DNA from: an uncultured Candidatus Nitrosopumilus sp.
Lineage (GTDB): Archaea; Thermoproteota; Nitrososphaeria; Nitrososphaerales; Nitrosopumilaceae
Reading direction: 5' to 3'
Length of the DNA: 64,000 nucleotides
Assembly: GCA_905612485.1 (NCBI GenBank)
Contig: CAJQSE010000005.1
Coordinates: 24,848 to 88,847 of the forward strand
The position numbers and the translations under genes are program-made. This document shows, in pieces, positions 24,609 to 33,631 of this stretch (the first letter of the stretch is position 1; every line of letters begins with the position of its first letter). Under the pieces are notes generated by a model. That model saw nothing but the letters and a program-made list of their open reading frames with translations. It was not told where the DNA came from and ran no database searches.

Positions 24609-24666
24609 AAATAAATGATAAAATATTTTTAAAATAAATGATAAAATATTTTTAAAATAAATGATA
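24609..24666. repeat. 23-bp tandem repeat, 2.5 copies, over the 3' end of ureC
   Basis: The unit aaataaatgataaaatattttta occurs at 24609-24631 and 24632-24654 with a partial third copy at 24655-24666. The partial copy is the coding end of ureC (…YHLF and stop), so the others look like slippage duplications of that end. Their AT-rich sequence may also act as a terminator. The rest of the gap to 24480 shows only the transporter promoter region. Confidence 0.65.
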
Positions 24667-26364
24667 TAGTCGTCCTAAAGATAATTTTGTTGCAGGATCA
24701 GTTGTAGTAATTTTTCCATCAACTTTTACTTCATATGTTTCTGGATTTACATCAATGTCAGGTGTTGCATCATTATACAACATATCTTTTTTCCCAATAG
24801 AGCGACAATTTTTTACAGCAACTAATTTTTTACCACAATTAATTTTTTCCTGCATGCCATTATCTAATGCTAATTGAGATGTAAAAATTATAGATGTAGA
24901 TTGTACTGCTTTACCAAGTGATCCAAACATAGGTCGATACAATACAGGTTCTGTTGTTGGGATGGATGCATTTGGATCACCCATTAAAGAATAAGCAATG
25001 AACCCACCTTTGATAATCATTTTAGGTTTTACACCAAAAAATTGTGGAGACCAAATTACAATATCAGCTAATCTTCCAGGCTGCAAGCTTCCAACATGAT
25101 CAGAAATTCCATGTGCAATAGCAGGATTAATAGTAATTTTTGCAAGATATCTTTTTACTCTAAAATTATCATTTTGAGAATTATCTTCAGATAAACTTCC
25201 AGTCATTTTTTTCATCTTATCTGCAGTTTGCCAATTTCTTGTAGTAACTTCTCCAACTCTTCCCATTGCTTGACTATCTGAAGACATCATACTAAGAACT
25301 CCAATGTCATGCAAAACATCTTCTGCAGCAATTGTTTCTCCTCTTATTCGAGATTCAGCAAATGAAATATCTTCAGGTACTGATGAATTAAGATGATGAC
25401 AAACCATCATCATGTCAAGATGTTCTGCTAAAGTGTTTACAGTAAATGGACGTGTTGGATTTGTTGAAGATGGAAGAACATTAGATAAACTTGCAACTTT
25501 TAAAATATCAGGAGCATGTCCACCACCTGCACCTTCAGTATGATAAGTATGAATTGTTCTACCTGCAATTGCTGCAATTGTATCATCTACAAATCCACAT
25601 TCATTTAGAGTATCAGTGTGAATAGCAACTTGAGTATCAGTTTTGTCAGCTACATTCAATGCAGAATTAATTGTTGCAGGAGTTGTTCCCCAATCTTCAT
25701 GTAATTTTAATCCACAAGCTCCAGCTTCAATTTGTTCAAATAATGCAGGTTCAAGAGAATCATTTCCCTTTGCAAGAAAACCAAAATTCATTGGAAAATT
25801 ATCTACAGATTCAATCATTCTATGAATATTCCATTTTCCAGGTGTGCATGTTGTAGCATTAGTCCCATCAGCAGGACCAGTTCCACCACCAATCATAGTT
25901 GTAGTTCCATTACAAATTGCATGTGTTGCTTGTTGTGGAGAAATAAAATGAATATGAGAATCAATTGTACCAGGAGTACAAATCGTATTTTCTCCAGCAA
26001 TGATTTCAGTGTTAGATGAAATTATCATATCTACATCATCTGCAATATTTGGATTTCCAGCATTTCCTACACCTACAATTCTTCCGTCTTTTACACCAAT
26101 GTCAGCTTTGATAATTCCTAAAACAGGATCTAAAATTATTGCATTTGTGATAACGAGATCAAGTGAATCAGCTCTAGATACTCCACTAGCTTGTCCCATT
26201 CCATCTCGAATACTTTTTCCACCTCCAAAAACAGATTCATCACCATGTTTGATCAAATCTTTTTCAATTTCAATAATTAAATCAGTATCAGCAAGACGAA
26301 CCCTATCACCTGTTGTAGGACCAAACAAATCAACATAATTTTTTCTAGAAATATTTAGAGTCAT
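24652..26364 (-). CDS. ureC: Urease alpha (catalytic) subunit
   Basis: The 570-residue protein carries the nickel-site motifs. '[12 protein letters not shown]' has HxH, '[12 protein letters not shown]' holds the lysine to be carbamylated, and '[11 protein letters not shown]' with '[14 protein letters not shown]' holds ligand histidines. '[22 protein letters not shown]' is the flap with catalytic His, and '[15 protein letters not shown]' has the ligand Asp. It hydrolyses urea to ammonia and carbamate. It overlaps ureB by 4 bp (ATGA). The order ureA-ureB-ureC with three separate subunits is the bacterial layout. Confidence 0.97.
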   Translation of the reverse strand: MTLNISRKNYVDLFGPTTGDRVRLADTDLIIEIEKDLIKHGDESVFGGGKSIRDGMGQASGVSRADSLDLVITNAIILDPVLGIIKADIGVKDGRIVGVGNAGNPNIADDVDMIISSNTEIIAGENTICTPGTIDSHIHFISPQQATHAICNGTTTMIGGGTGPADGTNATTCTPGKWNIHRMIESVDNFPMNFGFLAKGNDSLEPALFEQIEAGACGLKLHEDWGTTPATINSALNVADKTDTQVAIHTDTLNECGFVDDTIAAIAGRTIHTYHTEGAGGGHAPDILKVASLSNVLPSSTNPTRPFTVNTLAEHLDMMMVCHHLNSSVPEDISFAESRIRGETIAAEDVLHDIGVLSMMSSDSQAMGRVGEVTTRNWQTADKMKKMTGSLSEDNSQNDNFRVKRYLAKITINPAIAHGISDHVGSLQPGRLADIVIWSPQFFGVKPKMIIKGGFIAYSLMGDPNASIPTTEPVLYRPMFGSLGKAVQSTSIIFTSQLALDNGMQEKINCGKKLVAVKNCRSIGKKDMLYNDATPDIDVNPETYEVKVDGKITTTDPATKLSLGRLYHLF

Positions 26365-26741
26365 AATTCCATACCTCGAAATCCTTGTTCTTTTGCTTTA
26401 GAAAATGCTTCATCTTGTTTTTCAGATAATGAACCATTTACTAATCCACTAAATCCATAAACAATTCTTTTTCCAGAAAATTCTGTTAACTCTACTTTTT
26501 TATTATCTCCTGGTTCAAATCTTATAGAAGTTCCAGCAGCAATGTTAAGATGAAATCCATAAGATTTTCTTCTTGAAAATTCTAACGCCTTGTTCACTTC
26601 AAAAAAATGTGCATGAGATCCAACTTGAATTGGTCTATCACCAGTATTTGTAACATCCAAAGTTATTGTAATTTTTTCAGCATTTGCAATTATTGGTTCT
26701 TCAGATAGAAAATATTCTCCAGGAATCATTTTAGTTTTCAC
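26361..26741 (-). CDS. ureB: Urease beta subunit
   Basis: The N-terminal '[17 protein letters not shown]' and '[24 protein letters not shown]' are hallmarks of the urease beta chain, as is '[24 protein letters not shown]'. The subunit packs against UreC and is structural. It overlaps ureA by 11 bp and ureC by 4 bp, so all three are translationally coupled. A start at MIPGEY (four codons later) is equally reasonable. Confidence 0.96.
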   Translation of the reverse strand: MKTKMIPGEYFLSEEPIIANAEKITITLDVTNTGDRPIQVGSHAHFFEVNKALEFSRRKSYGFHLNIAAGTSIRFEPGDNKKVELTEFSGKRIVYGFSGLVNGSLSEKQDEAFSKAKEQGFRGMEL

Positions 26742-27036
26742 CTATAGGATCATGAACAGTAACTAATTTTGTACCATCATCAAAAGTAGCTTCAACTTGT
26801 ATTGAATGAATTAATTCTGGAACTCCTGGCAATACTTGATCTCTTTTTAAAACTTGTTTTCCAGAACTCATTAATTCTGGAACAGATCTTCCATCTCTTG
26901 CACCTTCCAATATATGATCAGAAAGAATAGCTACAGATTCTGGATGATTTAATTTTAATCCCCTCCCTTGTCTTTTACGTGCTAATTCTGCTGCAACAAA
27001 AATATTTAATTTCTCTAATTCTCTAGGTGTAAGCAT
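26731..27036 (-). CDS. ureA: Urease gamma subunit
   Basis: '[35 protein letters not shown]' and the C-terminal '[20 protein letters not shown]'-like ending identify the gamma chain (about 100 residues). The track begins at TTG 27039; I use the ATG at 27036, which lies about 28 nt downstream of a minus-strand TATA box (27061-27069). It is the first gene of the ureABC operon. Confidence 0.96.
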   Translation of the reverse strand: MLTPRELEKLNIFVAAELARKRQGRGLKLNHPESVAILSDHILEGARDGRSVPELMSSGKQVLKRDQVLPGVPELIHSIQVEATFDDGTKLVTVHDPIGEN

Positions 27037-27039
27037 CAA

Positions 27040-27121
27040 TAATTATCATATTCAATTACCGTATATAATAATTCAAAAAGTAATTACAAAACTATAACTT
27101 TATCAAAATAAGAAAATAATC
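27040..27121. promoter_or_regulatory. Bidirectional urease promoter region
   Basis: This short AT-rich gap separates ureA (minus) from ureE (plus). gtatataataa at 27061-27071, read on the minus strand as TTATATAC, sits about 28 nt from the ureA ATG. actataactt at 27091-27100 sits about 26 nt from the ureE ATG at 27122. Both spacings fit leaderless archaeal transcripts, so the structural and accessory genes can be driven from one locus. Confidence 0.6.
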
Positions 27122-27595
27122 ATGATAATCATCAATTCAATTTTAGGGAATATCTTCAAAGGAGAAAATTTAGAGAAAGAAAAGTTTGAGGAAATAAAAA
27201 TTTCCCGAATTGATTTAGAAAAAAGAATTCTGAGGAAAAAAACAAATTTAGGCACAGATATTGGAATTAATTTAGATTCAAGCATTAAGCTTCAACATGG
27301 AGATGTTATTGGTAATAATGAAATAAAAATTATTGTTAAACAAATTCCTGAAAAAGTAATTTTAGTAAAATTAAAAGAAAATAATCAAAATATAGCCATA
27401 ATTTTAGGTCATATTATCGGAAATAGGCACAGACCAATTTCAATTGAAGATAAAATGATATTATTTCCAATCCAAGAAGATTCAGAATTAGAAATATTTC
27501 AAAGACTATTCAAAGATATAATTGATCATGTTGAATTAAAAATAGAAGAAAAAATATTTTTGCCACATACTAGTGCTGATGTACATGAACACTGA
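27122..27595 (+). CDS. ureE: Urease accessory protein UreE (nickel chaperone)
   Basis: The 157-residue protein has an N-terminal beta domain ('ILRKKTNLGTDIGINLDSSIKLQHGDVI') followed by the metal-binding UreE domain with 'ILGHIIGNRHRPISIEDKMILFPI'. The C-terminus ends in 'LPHTSADVHEH', with histidines that could bind nickel, though it is not the long His tail of some bacteria. It delivers nickel to the urease maturation complex. It is first in the ureEFGD operon, and its end overlaps ureF. Confidence 0.92.
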   Translation: MIIINSILGNIFKGENLEKEKFEEIKISRIDLEKRILRKKTNLGTDIGINLDSSIKLQHGDVIGNNEIKIIVKQIPEKVILVKLKENNQNIAIILGHIIGNRHRPISIEDKMILFPIQEDSELEIFQRLFKDIIDHVELKIEEKIFLPHTSADVHEH

Positions 27596-28286
27596 TGAAA
27601 TTCATGAAGAGCTTGCAATTATGCAGCTTTCTGATTCATTTTTTCCCACCGGACTTTATGCAACATCAAATGGATTAGAATTTCTTTTTTCTAAAAATGA
27701 AATCAAAGGAGTAGAAGATATTAAAAATATGATTAAAGTAAATATTGAACAACAAATAGGACCTTCAGATTGTGTTGCACTTGAAAATTCACTTGAAAAT
27801 GCTGAAAAGAAAAATTTTGAGGAAATAATACAAGCAGATGAAATGGCATTTATTATGAAACCAATAAAAGAAATAAGAAAGGCATCAGTCAATTCAGGAA
27901 TTCAATTAATCAAATGTGTTTCAGAATTTGTAAAAGATGATAATATTTTTAATAAATATCAAAAAGCAATTAAAGAAAAAAAAGTACATGGGGTATTTCC
28001 AGTAGCATTTGGAATATGTTGTAGTGCATTAAAAATAAAAAAAGAAAAAAGTCTTACAATGCTACTATATGGTTTTACAGTTAGTGTTGTAGGAGCAGCT
28101 TTAAGATTAGGATTAATTCAACATTTAGAAGGACAAAAAATAATTCATGAAATTAAACCAATAATTGTTAAAACTCTAAAAGAAAATTCTAATAAATCAC
28201 TTTTTGATATGTGGCAATTTGCACCACAATTTGATATAATTCAAATGTCGCATGAAAAAATGGATTCTAAAATGTTTATTACGTAA
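27579..28286 (+). CDS. ureF: Urease accessory protein UreF
   Basis: An all-helical accessory protein with the UreF markers 'MQLSDSFFPTGLYATSNGLEFL' and 'HGVFPVAFGICCSALKIKK'; near the C-terminus is 'GAALRLGLIQHLEGQKII'. UreF bridges UreD and UreG in the maturation complex. The track ORF opens at GTG 27573; ATG 27579 or 27585 are more natural, and any of these overlaps the ureE stop, so translation is coupled. Length is normal. Confidence 0.92.
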   Translation: MYMNTDEIHEELAIMQLSDSFFPTGLYATSNGLEFLFSKNEIKGVEDIKNMIKVNIEQQIGPSDCVALENSLENAEKKNFEEIIQADEMAFIMKPIKEIRKASVNSGIQLIKCVSEFVKDDNIFNKYQKAIKEKKVHGVFPVAFGICCSALKIKKEKSLTMLLYGFTVSVVGAALRLGLIQHLEGQKIIHEIKPIIVKTLKENSNKSLFDMWQFAPQFDIIQMSHEKMDSKMFIT

Positions 28287-28303
28287 AAATTGATTTTTGC
28301 TTT

Positions 28304-28960
28304 ATGACTCACATACCAAGGATAGGCATTGGAGGACCTGTAGGTTCTGGAAAAAGTATGTTAATCGAATGTCTTGTACCTATACTAGCTGAAATTGGTT
28401 ATAGTATTAGCATCATTTCAAATGATGTTATCTCAAAAGAAGATGCTGATCGAATAAGGAAAAATTTAGCTACAGAAAGAGGATTGTTACCAGAAAATAT
28501 GGTAATTGGACTTGCTACAGGAGGATGTCCACATACGGCAGTTAGAGAAGATCCTTCAATGAATTTAGCAATAATAGAAGAAATGGAAGATAATCATCCA
28601 GAATTAGATTTAATTATAATTGAAAGTGGTGGAGATAACATTACCACAACATTTAGTCCAATTCTTGCAGATTATTTTATTTACATAATTGATGTTGCTG
28701 GTGGAGATAAATATCCAAGAAAGGGAGGATTAGGAATTACAAATTGTGATCTTTTGTTAATAAATAAAATAGATCTTGCAGAATTAGTAGGTGCAAATTT
28801 AGAAATTATGAAAACAGATGCTGAAAGAATAAGAAAAGAAAAACCATTTGAATTTATTAATTGTAAAACAGATCAAGGTATTAAAAAAATTGCAGAGCAT
28901 ATTATTCATGATTTGTTATTAGATTCTCAACCTAAATCAAATAATTTAAAAAAAGTGTAA
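28304..28960 (+). CDS. ureG: Urease accessory GTPase UreG
   Basis: The P-loop 'GIGGPVGSGKSMLIECL', 'ISNDVISKEDADRIRKN', 'GLATGGCPHTAVREDPS' (the CPH nickel site) and 'IIIESGGDN' mark a SIMIBI-class UreG; 'LLLINKIDLAELVGAN' is the NKxD motif. It couples GTP hydrolysis to nickel insertion into urease. It follows ureF by 17 bp. Confidence 0.96.
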   Translation: MTHIPRIGIGGPVGSGKSMLIECLVPILAEIGYSISIISNDVISKEDADRIRKNLATERGLLPENMVIGLATGGCPHTAVREDPSMNLAIIEEMEDNHPELDLIIIESGGDNITTTFSPILADYFIYIIDVAGGDKYPRKGGLGITNCDLLLINKIDLAELVGANLEIMKTDAERIRKEKPFEFINCKTDQGIKKIAEHIIHDLLLDSQPKSNNLKKV

Positions 28961-28963
28961 GAT

Positions 28964-29887
28964 TTGAACGACATAAAATTAATTTCAGATGAAATTCCGC
29001 AAGAGGTAAAAAAATATAATTTAAAAATAGAACAGTTAGAAGTTGGAAAATCAGGTAAAGTTGGAATTTTGGATGTAGAATTAAAACAAAATAATGAATT
29101 AAAAACAGTCATAACAAAACAATTTTCTCAAGTACCTTTACAAATTCAACGAGCCATATATCCTGAAAGTTCACTTCCAGGTATGGCATATTTGTATATT
29201 ATTTCACCTTCAGGCGGGATTTTGCAAGGTGATAGGTACAAAACAGATATCGCTTTGAAAAATAATGCTGTTAGTCATATTACTACACAAGGTGCAACTA
29301 GAATCTATAGTATGAATTCAAATTCTGCATCACAAATGGTAAACATTACACTAGATGAAAATTGCTATTTAGAATATATTCCAGATCAAATAATTCCATA
29401 TCAAAATTCTAGATATTATCAAAAAGTAAATTTGAATATACATGATAATGCAACTCTAATTTATTCAGAAGTTTTAACACCTGGACGAACAGCAATGAAA
29501 GAAACTTTCGATTATGATATTTGTTATCTTAGAACATATTGTAAAAATCAAAACAATGAATTTCGATGTCTAGAAAATATGAAAATAGAACCTAAAAAAT
29601 ATAATATGAAAATAAAAGGAATTTTAGGAAAATATAATATTGTTGGAACAGTATATGTCTTAACAAAGAAGAATCAGATAACAAAACTTGAAAATATTAT
29701 TAATGAAAATATAGAAAAATCAGAATTAATTTCAATGGGTACATCAATTCTACCAAATGAATCAGGAATTATTATTAAAATTTTAGGAAATAATACCGAA
29801 GATATTTTTAATAAAATTTATGATGTGTTAAAAATTATTAGAAAAGAAATTTTAAAAGCTGAATTTACTAAAATAAGAAAAAACTAA
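28964..29887 (+). CDS. ureD: Urease accessory protein UreD (UreH)
   Basis: The family motifs 'QVPLQIQRAIYPESSLPGMAYLYIISPSGGILQGDRY' and 'HITTQGATRIY' are present, as is 'YLEYIPDQIIPYQNSRYYQ'. UreD is the scaffold that binds apo-urease and recruits UreF-UreG. The TTG start at 28964 is 3 bp after the ureG stop, so the operon ends with a tightly coupled gene. No nickel-uptake gene follows. Confidence 0.93.
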   Translation: MNDIKLISDEIPQEVKKYNLKIEQLEVGKSGKVGILDVELKQNNELKTVITKQFSQVPLQIQRAIYPESSLPGMAYLYIISPSGGILQGDRYKTDIALKNNAVSHITTQGATRIYSMNSNSASQMVNITLDENCYLEYIPDQIIPYQNSRYYQKVNLNIHDNATLIYSEVLTPGRTAMKETFDYDICYLRTYCKNQNNEFRCLENMKIEPKKYNMKIKGILGKYNIVGTVYVLTKKNQITKLENIINENIEKSELISMGTSILPNESGIIIKILGNNTEDIFNKIYDVLKIIRKEILKAEFTKIRKN

Positions 29888-29888
29888 A

Positions 29889-30107
29889 TTATTGATAAAA
29901 ATCAGGTTCTTGATCCTTTTTCTGTTTTGGAAGATCTTCCATTACAGCTTGAACAACTTCGTTATGATTATAGGTCAAATGTCTTAAAAATTTTGCAGAT
30001 TCATCAGATCTTGTTTTTTCATCAGCAAAAAGCATTTCAGGACTACTTAATTCGCTCATCATTTCTTTACACTCTTTACAAGGTTCAAAATCAAGATAAA
30101 GTTTCAA
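29889..30107 (-). CDS. Small cysteine-pair protein, function unknown
   Basis: The 72-residue acidic product has one CxxC pair ('FEPCKECKEMMSE') and a histidine pair ('LRHLTYNHNEVV') that could together bind a metal. It lies between ureD (convergent, 1-bp gap) and cdc48 (30-bp gap, same strand), so it may be read through from cdc48. No family recognised. Confidence 0.6.
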   Translation of the reverse strand: MKLYLDFEPCKECKEMMSELSSPEMLFADEKTRSDESAKFLRHLTYNHNEVVQAVMEDLPKQKKDQEPDFYQ

Positions 30108-30137
30108 TATTTCATCTCATTTCCTTTAGTATTTAGA

Positions 30138-32279
30138 CTATTTTATGACTTGAGGTATAGGATCTTCTCTCTTTCGAGGCTTTACCTTATCCACAGCATC
30201 AATTAGATCTTGTTGAGTGATCTTAATCTCCTTGACATTCTTTAACTTACCAGAAACATATCTCCTCAAAGCTGCAATAGCTGCTCTGTTTGCGACTGCT
30301 GCAATTTCAGCACCACTAAAGTTATCAGTTAACTTTACAATTTCTGAGATTTTTGCATCACTTGCAAGAGGCTTACTTTTTGTATGGATCTCAAAGATAT
30401 GCTGTCTTCCTTTCTCATCAGGATTTGGAACTTTGATGATTCTATCAAATCTACCTGGTCTGAGAAATGCTTCATCAACAATATCTAATCGATTTGTTGC
30501 AGCAATTATTAACACATTGTTTAGCTCTTCTAGTCCATCAATTTCTGTTAGGATTTGAGACACTACATTTTCTGTAACATGTGAATTAGAACCTCCGCTT
30601 CCTCTTCTTGGAACAAGTGCATCAACTTCATCTAAGAAAATGATACATGGAGCAGCTTGTCGTGCTTTTCTGAATATTTCTCTGATTCCTTTTTCAGATT
30701 CTCCTACCCATTTTGAGAGTAGTTCAGGACCTTTGATACTGATAAAATTAGAATCTGTCATTTTGGCAAGAGCCTTTGCTATCAGTGTCTTTCCAGTTCC
30801 TGGAGGACCATCAAGTAAAATTCCCTTGGGAGATTCTACATTAACATAATCATATGCATCCTTGTATTTGATTGGCCATTCAACAGCTTCTTTGAGTTCT
30901 TCTTTTAGATTTTCTAAACCACCAACATCATCCCAACTTACATTTGGAACTTGAACTTGAACTTCTCTGAGTGCACTAGGACTTACTTCTTTTAGTGCAT
31001 CTCTAAAGTCATCACTGGTGATTTGGATCTTTTCAAGTATCTCTGATGAAATTTTTTCTTCATCATAATCAATCTCAGGAAGAATTCTACGAAGGGATTT
31101 CATTGCTGCTTCTTTAGATAATATTTCTAAATCAGCTCCCACAAATCCATGTGTAGTTTTTGAGATTTGTTTTAGATCTACTTTTTCATCAATTGGCATA
31201 CCACGTGTATGAATTGAAAGAATATCGAATCTTCCTTCATCATCAGGAATTCCAATTTCAATTTCTCTGTCAAATCTTCCTGGTCTTCTAAGTGCAGGAT
31301 CTATTGAATCTGGTCTATTTGTTGCAGCAATTACTACAACATTACCTCTAGACTTCATACCATCCATCAATGTTAATAGTTGAGAAACTATTCTTTTCTC
31401 AAGTTCTCCTGATACTTCATCTCTTTTTGGAGCAATGGAATCTATTTCATCAATGAATACAATGCTAGGGGCGTTCTCTTCGGCTTGTGTAAAAATTTCT
31501 CTAATTCTTTCTTCACTTTCACCATAATGTTTACCCATTATTTCAGGACCACTTATAGAGATAAAATGAGCATTAGTTTCTCCAGCTACTGCTTTTGCAA
31601 GTAATGTCTTACCAGTTCCTGGTGGACCATAAAGTAAAACACCTTTTGGAGCTTCCACGCCTATTTTCTCAAATAATTCAGGATGACGCATTGGTAATTC
31701 TACCATTTCACGAATTTTTTGAACTTCGTTTTTTAGACCACCAAGTTCATCATATGTTATTCTTGGAACAGAAACATCAACTACTTTAGTTAATGAACCA
31801 AGTTTGAAAATTGTTTTTTCAGTAACAATTACTGGTTTGGATGGTTTTGTATTTGTTACAACAAATTGAACTCTACTTCCCATTTGTGTATTTAGTGATA
31901 TTGAATCACCATTACTAAACACATGATTAAGATAGTTGTAAATCATATATTCTTGTAATCCATCAGTTGTAATTTTTTCAGTTGGAGACAAAATGATTTG
32001 TTCAGCTTCTACAGCTTCAACGGATTTAATAGAAATTTTATCATCTATTCCTGCTCCAATATTTTGTCTAGTAATACCATCTATTTTGATTATTCCTGCT
32101 CCATATTCTTGAGGTGTTGCAGGCCAAAGTTTAACATATGTTTTTTTGTTGTGTGTTAATTCTAAAATTTGACCAATATTCCAATTTTGATCCTCAATTA
32201 TTTTTGGATCAATTATTGCTCTACCTTTCCCAATATGTTGTTGTGGAATTTCATTAATTTTTAAACTTATTTTTTCCAT
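30138..32279 (-). CDS. CDC48/VCP-type AAA+ ATPase
   Basis: The 713-residue protein has an N-terminal double-psi barrel substrate domain (about 1-180) and two AAA+ modules. Walker A motifs 'GPPGTGKT' are at about 218 and 491, with Walker B 'IVFIDEID' and 'IIFLDEVD' and arginine-finger segments 'RRPGRFDRE' and 'LRPGRFDRI'. It unfolds substrates for degradation or remodelling. It is not CdvC, which has a MIT domain and a single AAA module. It is 26 bp downstream of hsp20, with a Shine-Dalgarno GAGGT six bases before its ATG, so the pair is an operon for protein quality control. Confidence 0.95.
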   Translation of the reverse strand: MEKISLKINEIPQQHIGKGRAIIDPKIIEDQNWNIGQILELTHNKKTYVKLWPATPQEYGAGIIKIDGITRQNIGAGIDDKISIKSVEAVEAEQIILSPTEKITTDGLQEYMIYNYLNHVFSNGDSISLNTQMGSRVQFVVTNTKPSKPVIVTEKTIFKLGSLTKVVDVSVPRITYDELGGLKNEVQKIREMVELPMRHPELFEKIGVEAPKGVLLYGPPGTGKTLLAKAVAGETNAHFISISGPEIMGKHYGESEERIREIFTQAEENAPSIVFIDEIDSIAPKRDEVSGELEKRIVSQLLTLMDGMKSRGNVVVIAATNRPDSIDPALRRPGRFDREIEIGIPDDEGRFDILSIHTRGMPIDEKVDLKQISKTTHGFVGADLEILSKEAAMKSLRRILPEIDYDEEKISSEILEKIQITSDDFRDALKEVSPSALREVQVQVPNVSWDDVGGLENLKEELKEAVEWPIKYKDAYDYVNVESPKGILLDGPPGTGKTLIAKALAKMTDSNFISIKGPELLSKWVGESEKGIREIFRKARQAAPCIIFLDEVDALVPRRGSGGSNSHVTENVVSQILTEIDGLEELNNVLIIAATNRLDIVDEAFLRPGRFDRIIKVPNPDEKGRQHIFEIHTKSKPLASDAKISEIVKLTDNFSGAEIAAVANRAAIAALRRYVSGKLKNVKEIKITQQDLIDAVDKVKPRKREDPIPQVIK

Positions 32280-32285
32280 ATTATT

Positions 32286-32290
32286 ACCTC
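32286..32290 (-). promoter_or_regulatory. Shine-Dalgarno site of cdc48
   Basis: GAGGT on the minus strand ends six bases before the cdc48 ATG at 32279. A clear SD is expected for a downstream gene in an operon, unlike the leaderless first genes of this genome. Confidence 0.55.
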
Positions 32291-32305
32291 AAAAAAATGA
32301 GGGGG

Positions 32306-32800
32306 TTATTCAACCTCCACTCTTTTACTAGTTTGTTTTTCTACAACTAATTTGAAAATCAATTGTAAGATTCCATTTTTGTAGGTAGCTTTTGCAGAGT
32401 TTTCGTCAACTTTATGTTGTAGTGGAACTTTACAATGATATTTTTTTTCACCATGTTCTGCAGTAATATCTACAACATTTTTGTCAACTAAAATTTTGAC
32501 ATCAGTTTTTTCAACTCCTGGCATTTCAGCTATGAGTTTTACTACTTTCTCTTTTTCATCTACAATTGTATCAACAATTGCTTCTCTAGTATCAGAAATA
32601 TGAGGACAGTCTGATTTTATGTTTCCATATTCCTGTACAGAAGGTTTTCCATCTGAACCAACAGTCATTGTATAACCGTAAAAAAGTGGACCAGAATTGG
32701 AATTACCTTTATCTTCTTCAAAAGTATCATTTACGTCAAAAAATGAAGTTGTCATACTTTTGAAAATTCTATCAATTTCGGTATCAAAGAAACTTGTCAT
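32306..32800 (-). CDS. Small heat-shock protein (Hsp20/alpha-crystallin)
   Basis: The alpha-crystallin domain runs from about residue 70 to 155, with 'VVKLIAEMPGVEKTDVKILVDKNVVDITAE' and the signature 'KATYKNGILQLIF' (A-x-x-x-n-G-v-L). The N-terminus is variable and flexible. These proteins hold unfolding clients as large oligomers. The C-terminal IxI motif is weak ('VEVE'). It leads the hsp20-cdc48 operon. Upstream, a perfect 18-bp palindrome lies just before the gene and could be an operator. Confidence 0.93.
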   Translation of the reverse strand: MTSFFDTEIDRIFKSMTTSFFDVNDTFEEDKGNSNSGPLFYGYTMTVGSDGKPSVQEYGNIKSDCPHISDTREAIVDTIVDEKEKVVKLIAEMPGVEKTDVKILVDKNVVDITAEHGEKKYHCKVPLQHKVDENSAKATYKNGILQLIFKLVVEKQTSKRVEVE

Positions 32801-32813
32801 ATTAATCTACAAT

Positions 32814-32831
32814 ATGTAATATATATTACAT
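32814..32831. promoter_or_regulatory. Perfect 18-bp palindrome upstream of hsp20
   Basis: ATGTAATATATATTACAT reads the same on both strands. It sits 14 to 31 bp upstream of the hsp20 ATG, next to the TATA-like ttatataa at about 32832. A dimeric repressor bound there would cover the transcription start. Confidence 0.5.
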
Positions 32832-32916
32832 TATATAAATATATTGAATAATAATTTATATTATTACATAATCCTATTATAACTGACATATTATAATAAT
32901 TCTAATGAGATCAAAC

Positions 32917-33567
32917 ATGTCTATTCCCGAAGTTGTAAGAGAAATCATAACGAGAAATCGCTCAATTTATGATTGTATGAAAATGGATTTGATCAATTAT
33001 ACTGCATTAGCAGTAAAAATTCAACCAGAAATAGAAAAAATTTTAGGAAATTCTGTTAATCTCAATACTGTGGTAGTTGCAATCAAAAGATATGCAGATT
33101 CATTTGAAATTAAAGAAGAAATGAAAGAAGAACCAGTTTTAAAAAATGCTAGATTAGCTTTAACAGATGGAATCATGGATGTTAAATTTTCTATTAAGGA
33201 TTCAAATGAAATGGATCCTATGTCAATTTTAGATAAATTCTCTAAGGTAACTAATAATTATGAATTTTTTAGATTATCAGATTCATTTAGATTTCTTACA
33301 GAGGATATGGAAGATATTAGACAAATTTTCAATAGTGTTTCAGAAAGAAAAGATATGTTTAGTACCGGTCTTGCAAAAATTAGAATTTCAATACCAAACT
33401 CTCAAAACCAATCAAATGTAGTATCATATGTTGCAGAAGTATTACATGCAAATGGAGTAGAATTAGTTAATGCATTTTTCAGTCAAGATAATATTACAAT
33501 AATTCTTAATGAAAAAGATTCATCAAGAGCTTATGAGATTTTACATTCAGATATTATGAGAACATAA
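32917..33567 (+). CDS. ACT-domain-like regulatory protein
   Basis: The first 75 residues look like a helix-rich nucleic-acid or adaptor region ('IPEVVREIITRNRSIYDCMKMDLINYTALAVKIQPEIEKIL'). The C-terminal part from about 145 has the beta-alpha-beta pattern of an ACT fold: 'LAKIRISIPNSQNQSNVVSYVAEVLHANGVELVNAFFSQDNITIILNEKD'. ACT domains bind small ligands. The track ORF begins at 32905; a TATA box ttataata at 32891 favours the ATG at 32917. Diverges from hsp20. The function is not known. Confidence 0.65.
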   Translation: MSIPEVVREIITRNRSIYDCMKMDLINYTALAVKIQPEIEKILGNSVNLNTVVVAIKRYADSFEIKEEMKEEPVLKNARLALTDGIMDVKFSIKDSNEMDPMSILDKFSKVTNNYEFFRLSDSFRFLTEDMEDIRQIFNSVSERKDMFSTGLAKIRISIPNSQNQSNVVSYVAEVLHANGVELVNAFFSQDNITIILNEKDSSRAYEILHSDIMRT

Positions 33568-33631
33568 ATTAGTAGTTTTTTTAAAATTATACTTATAGCA
33601 TATATTCAGTCAATAAATGGATTAGATATAA

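Noticed and set aside
24609-24666. CRISPR-like repeat
   Set aside because: The 23-bp units are head-to-tail with no spacers. They are slippage copies of the ureC end.
31595-31789. Plus-strand ORF inside cdc48 and many similar antisense ORFs in the track
   Set aside because: They are opposite long, well-supported genes and have biased composition (Leu/Phe/His rich) typical of shadows.
30138-32279. CdvC (Vps4-like) ATPase as partner of the CdvB protein
   Set aside because: The protein has two AAA+ modules and a CDC48 N-domain, not a MIT domain with a single AAA module.
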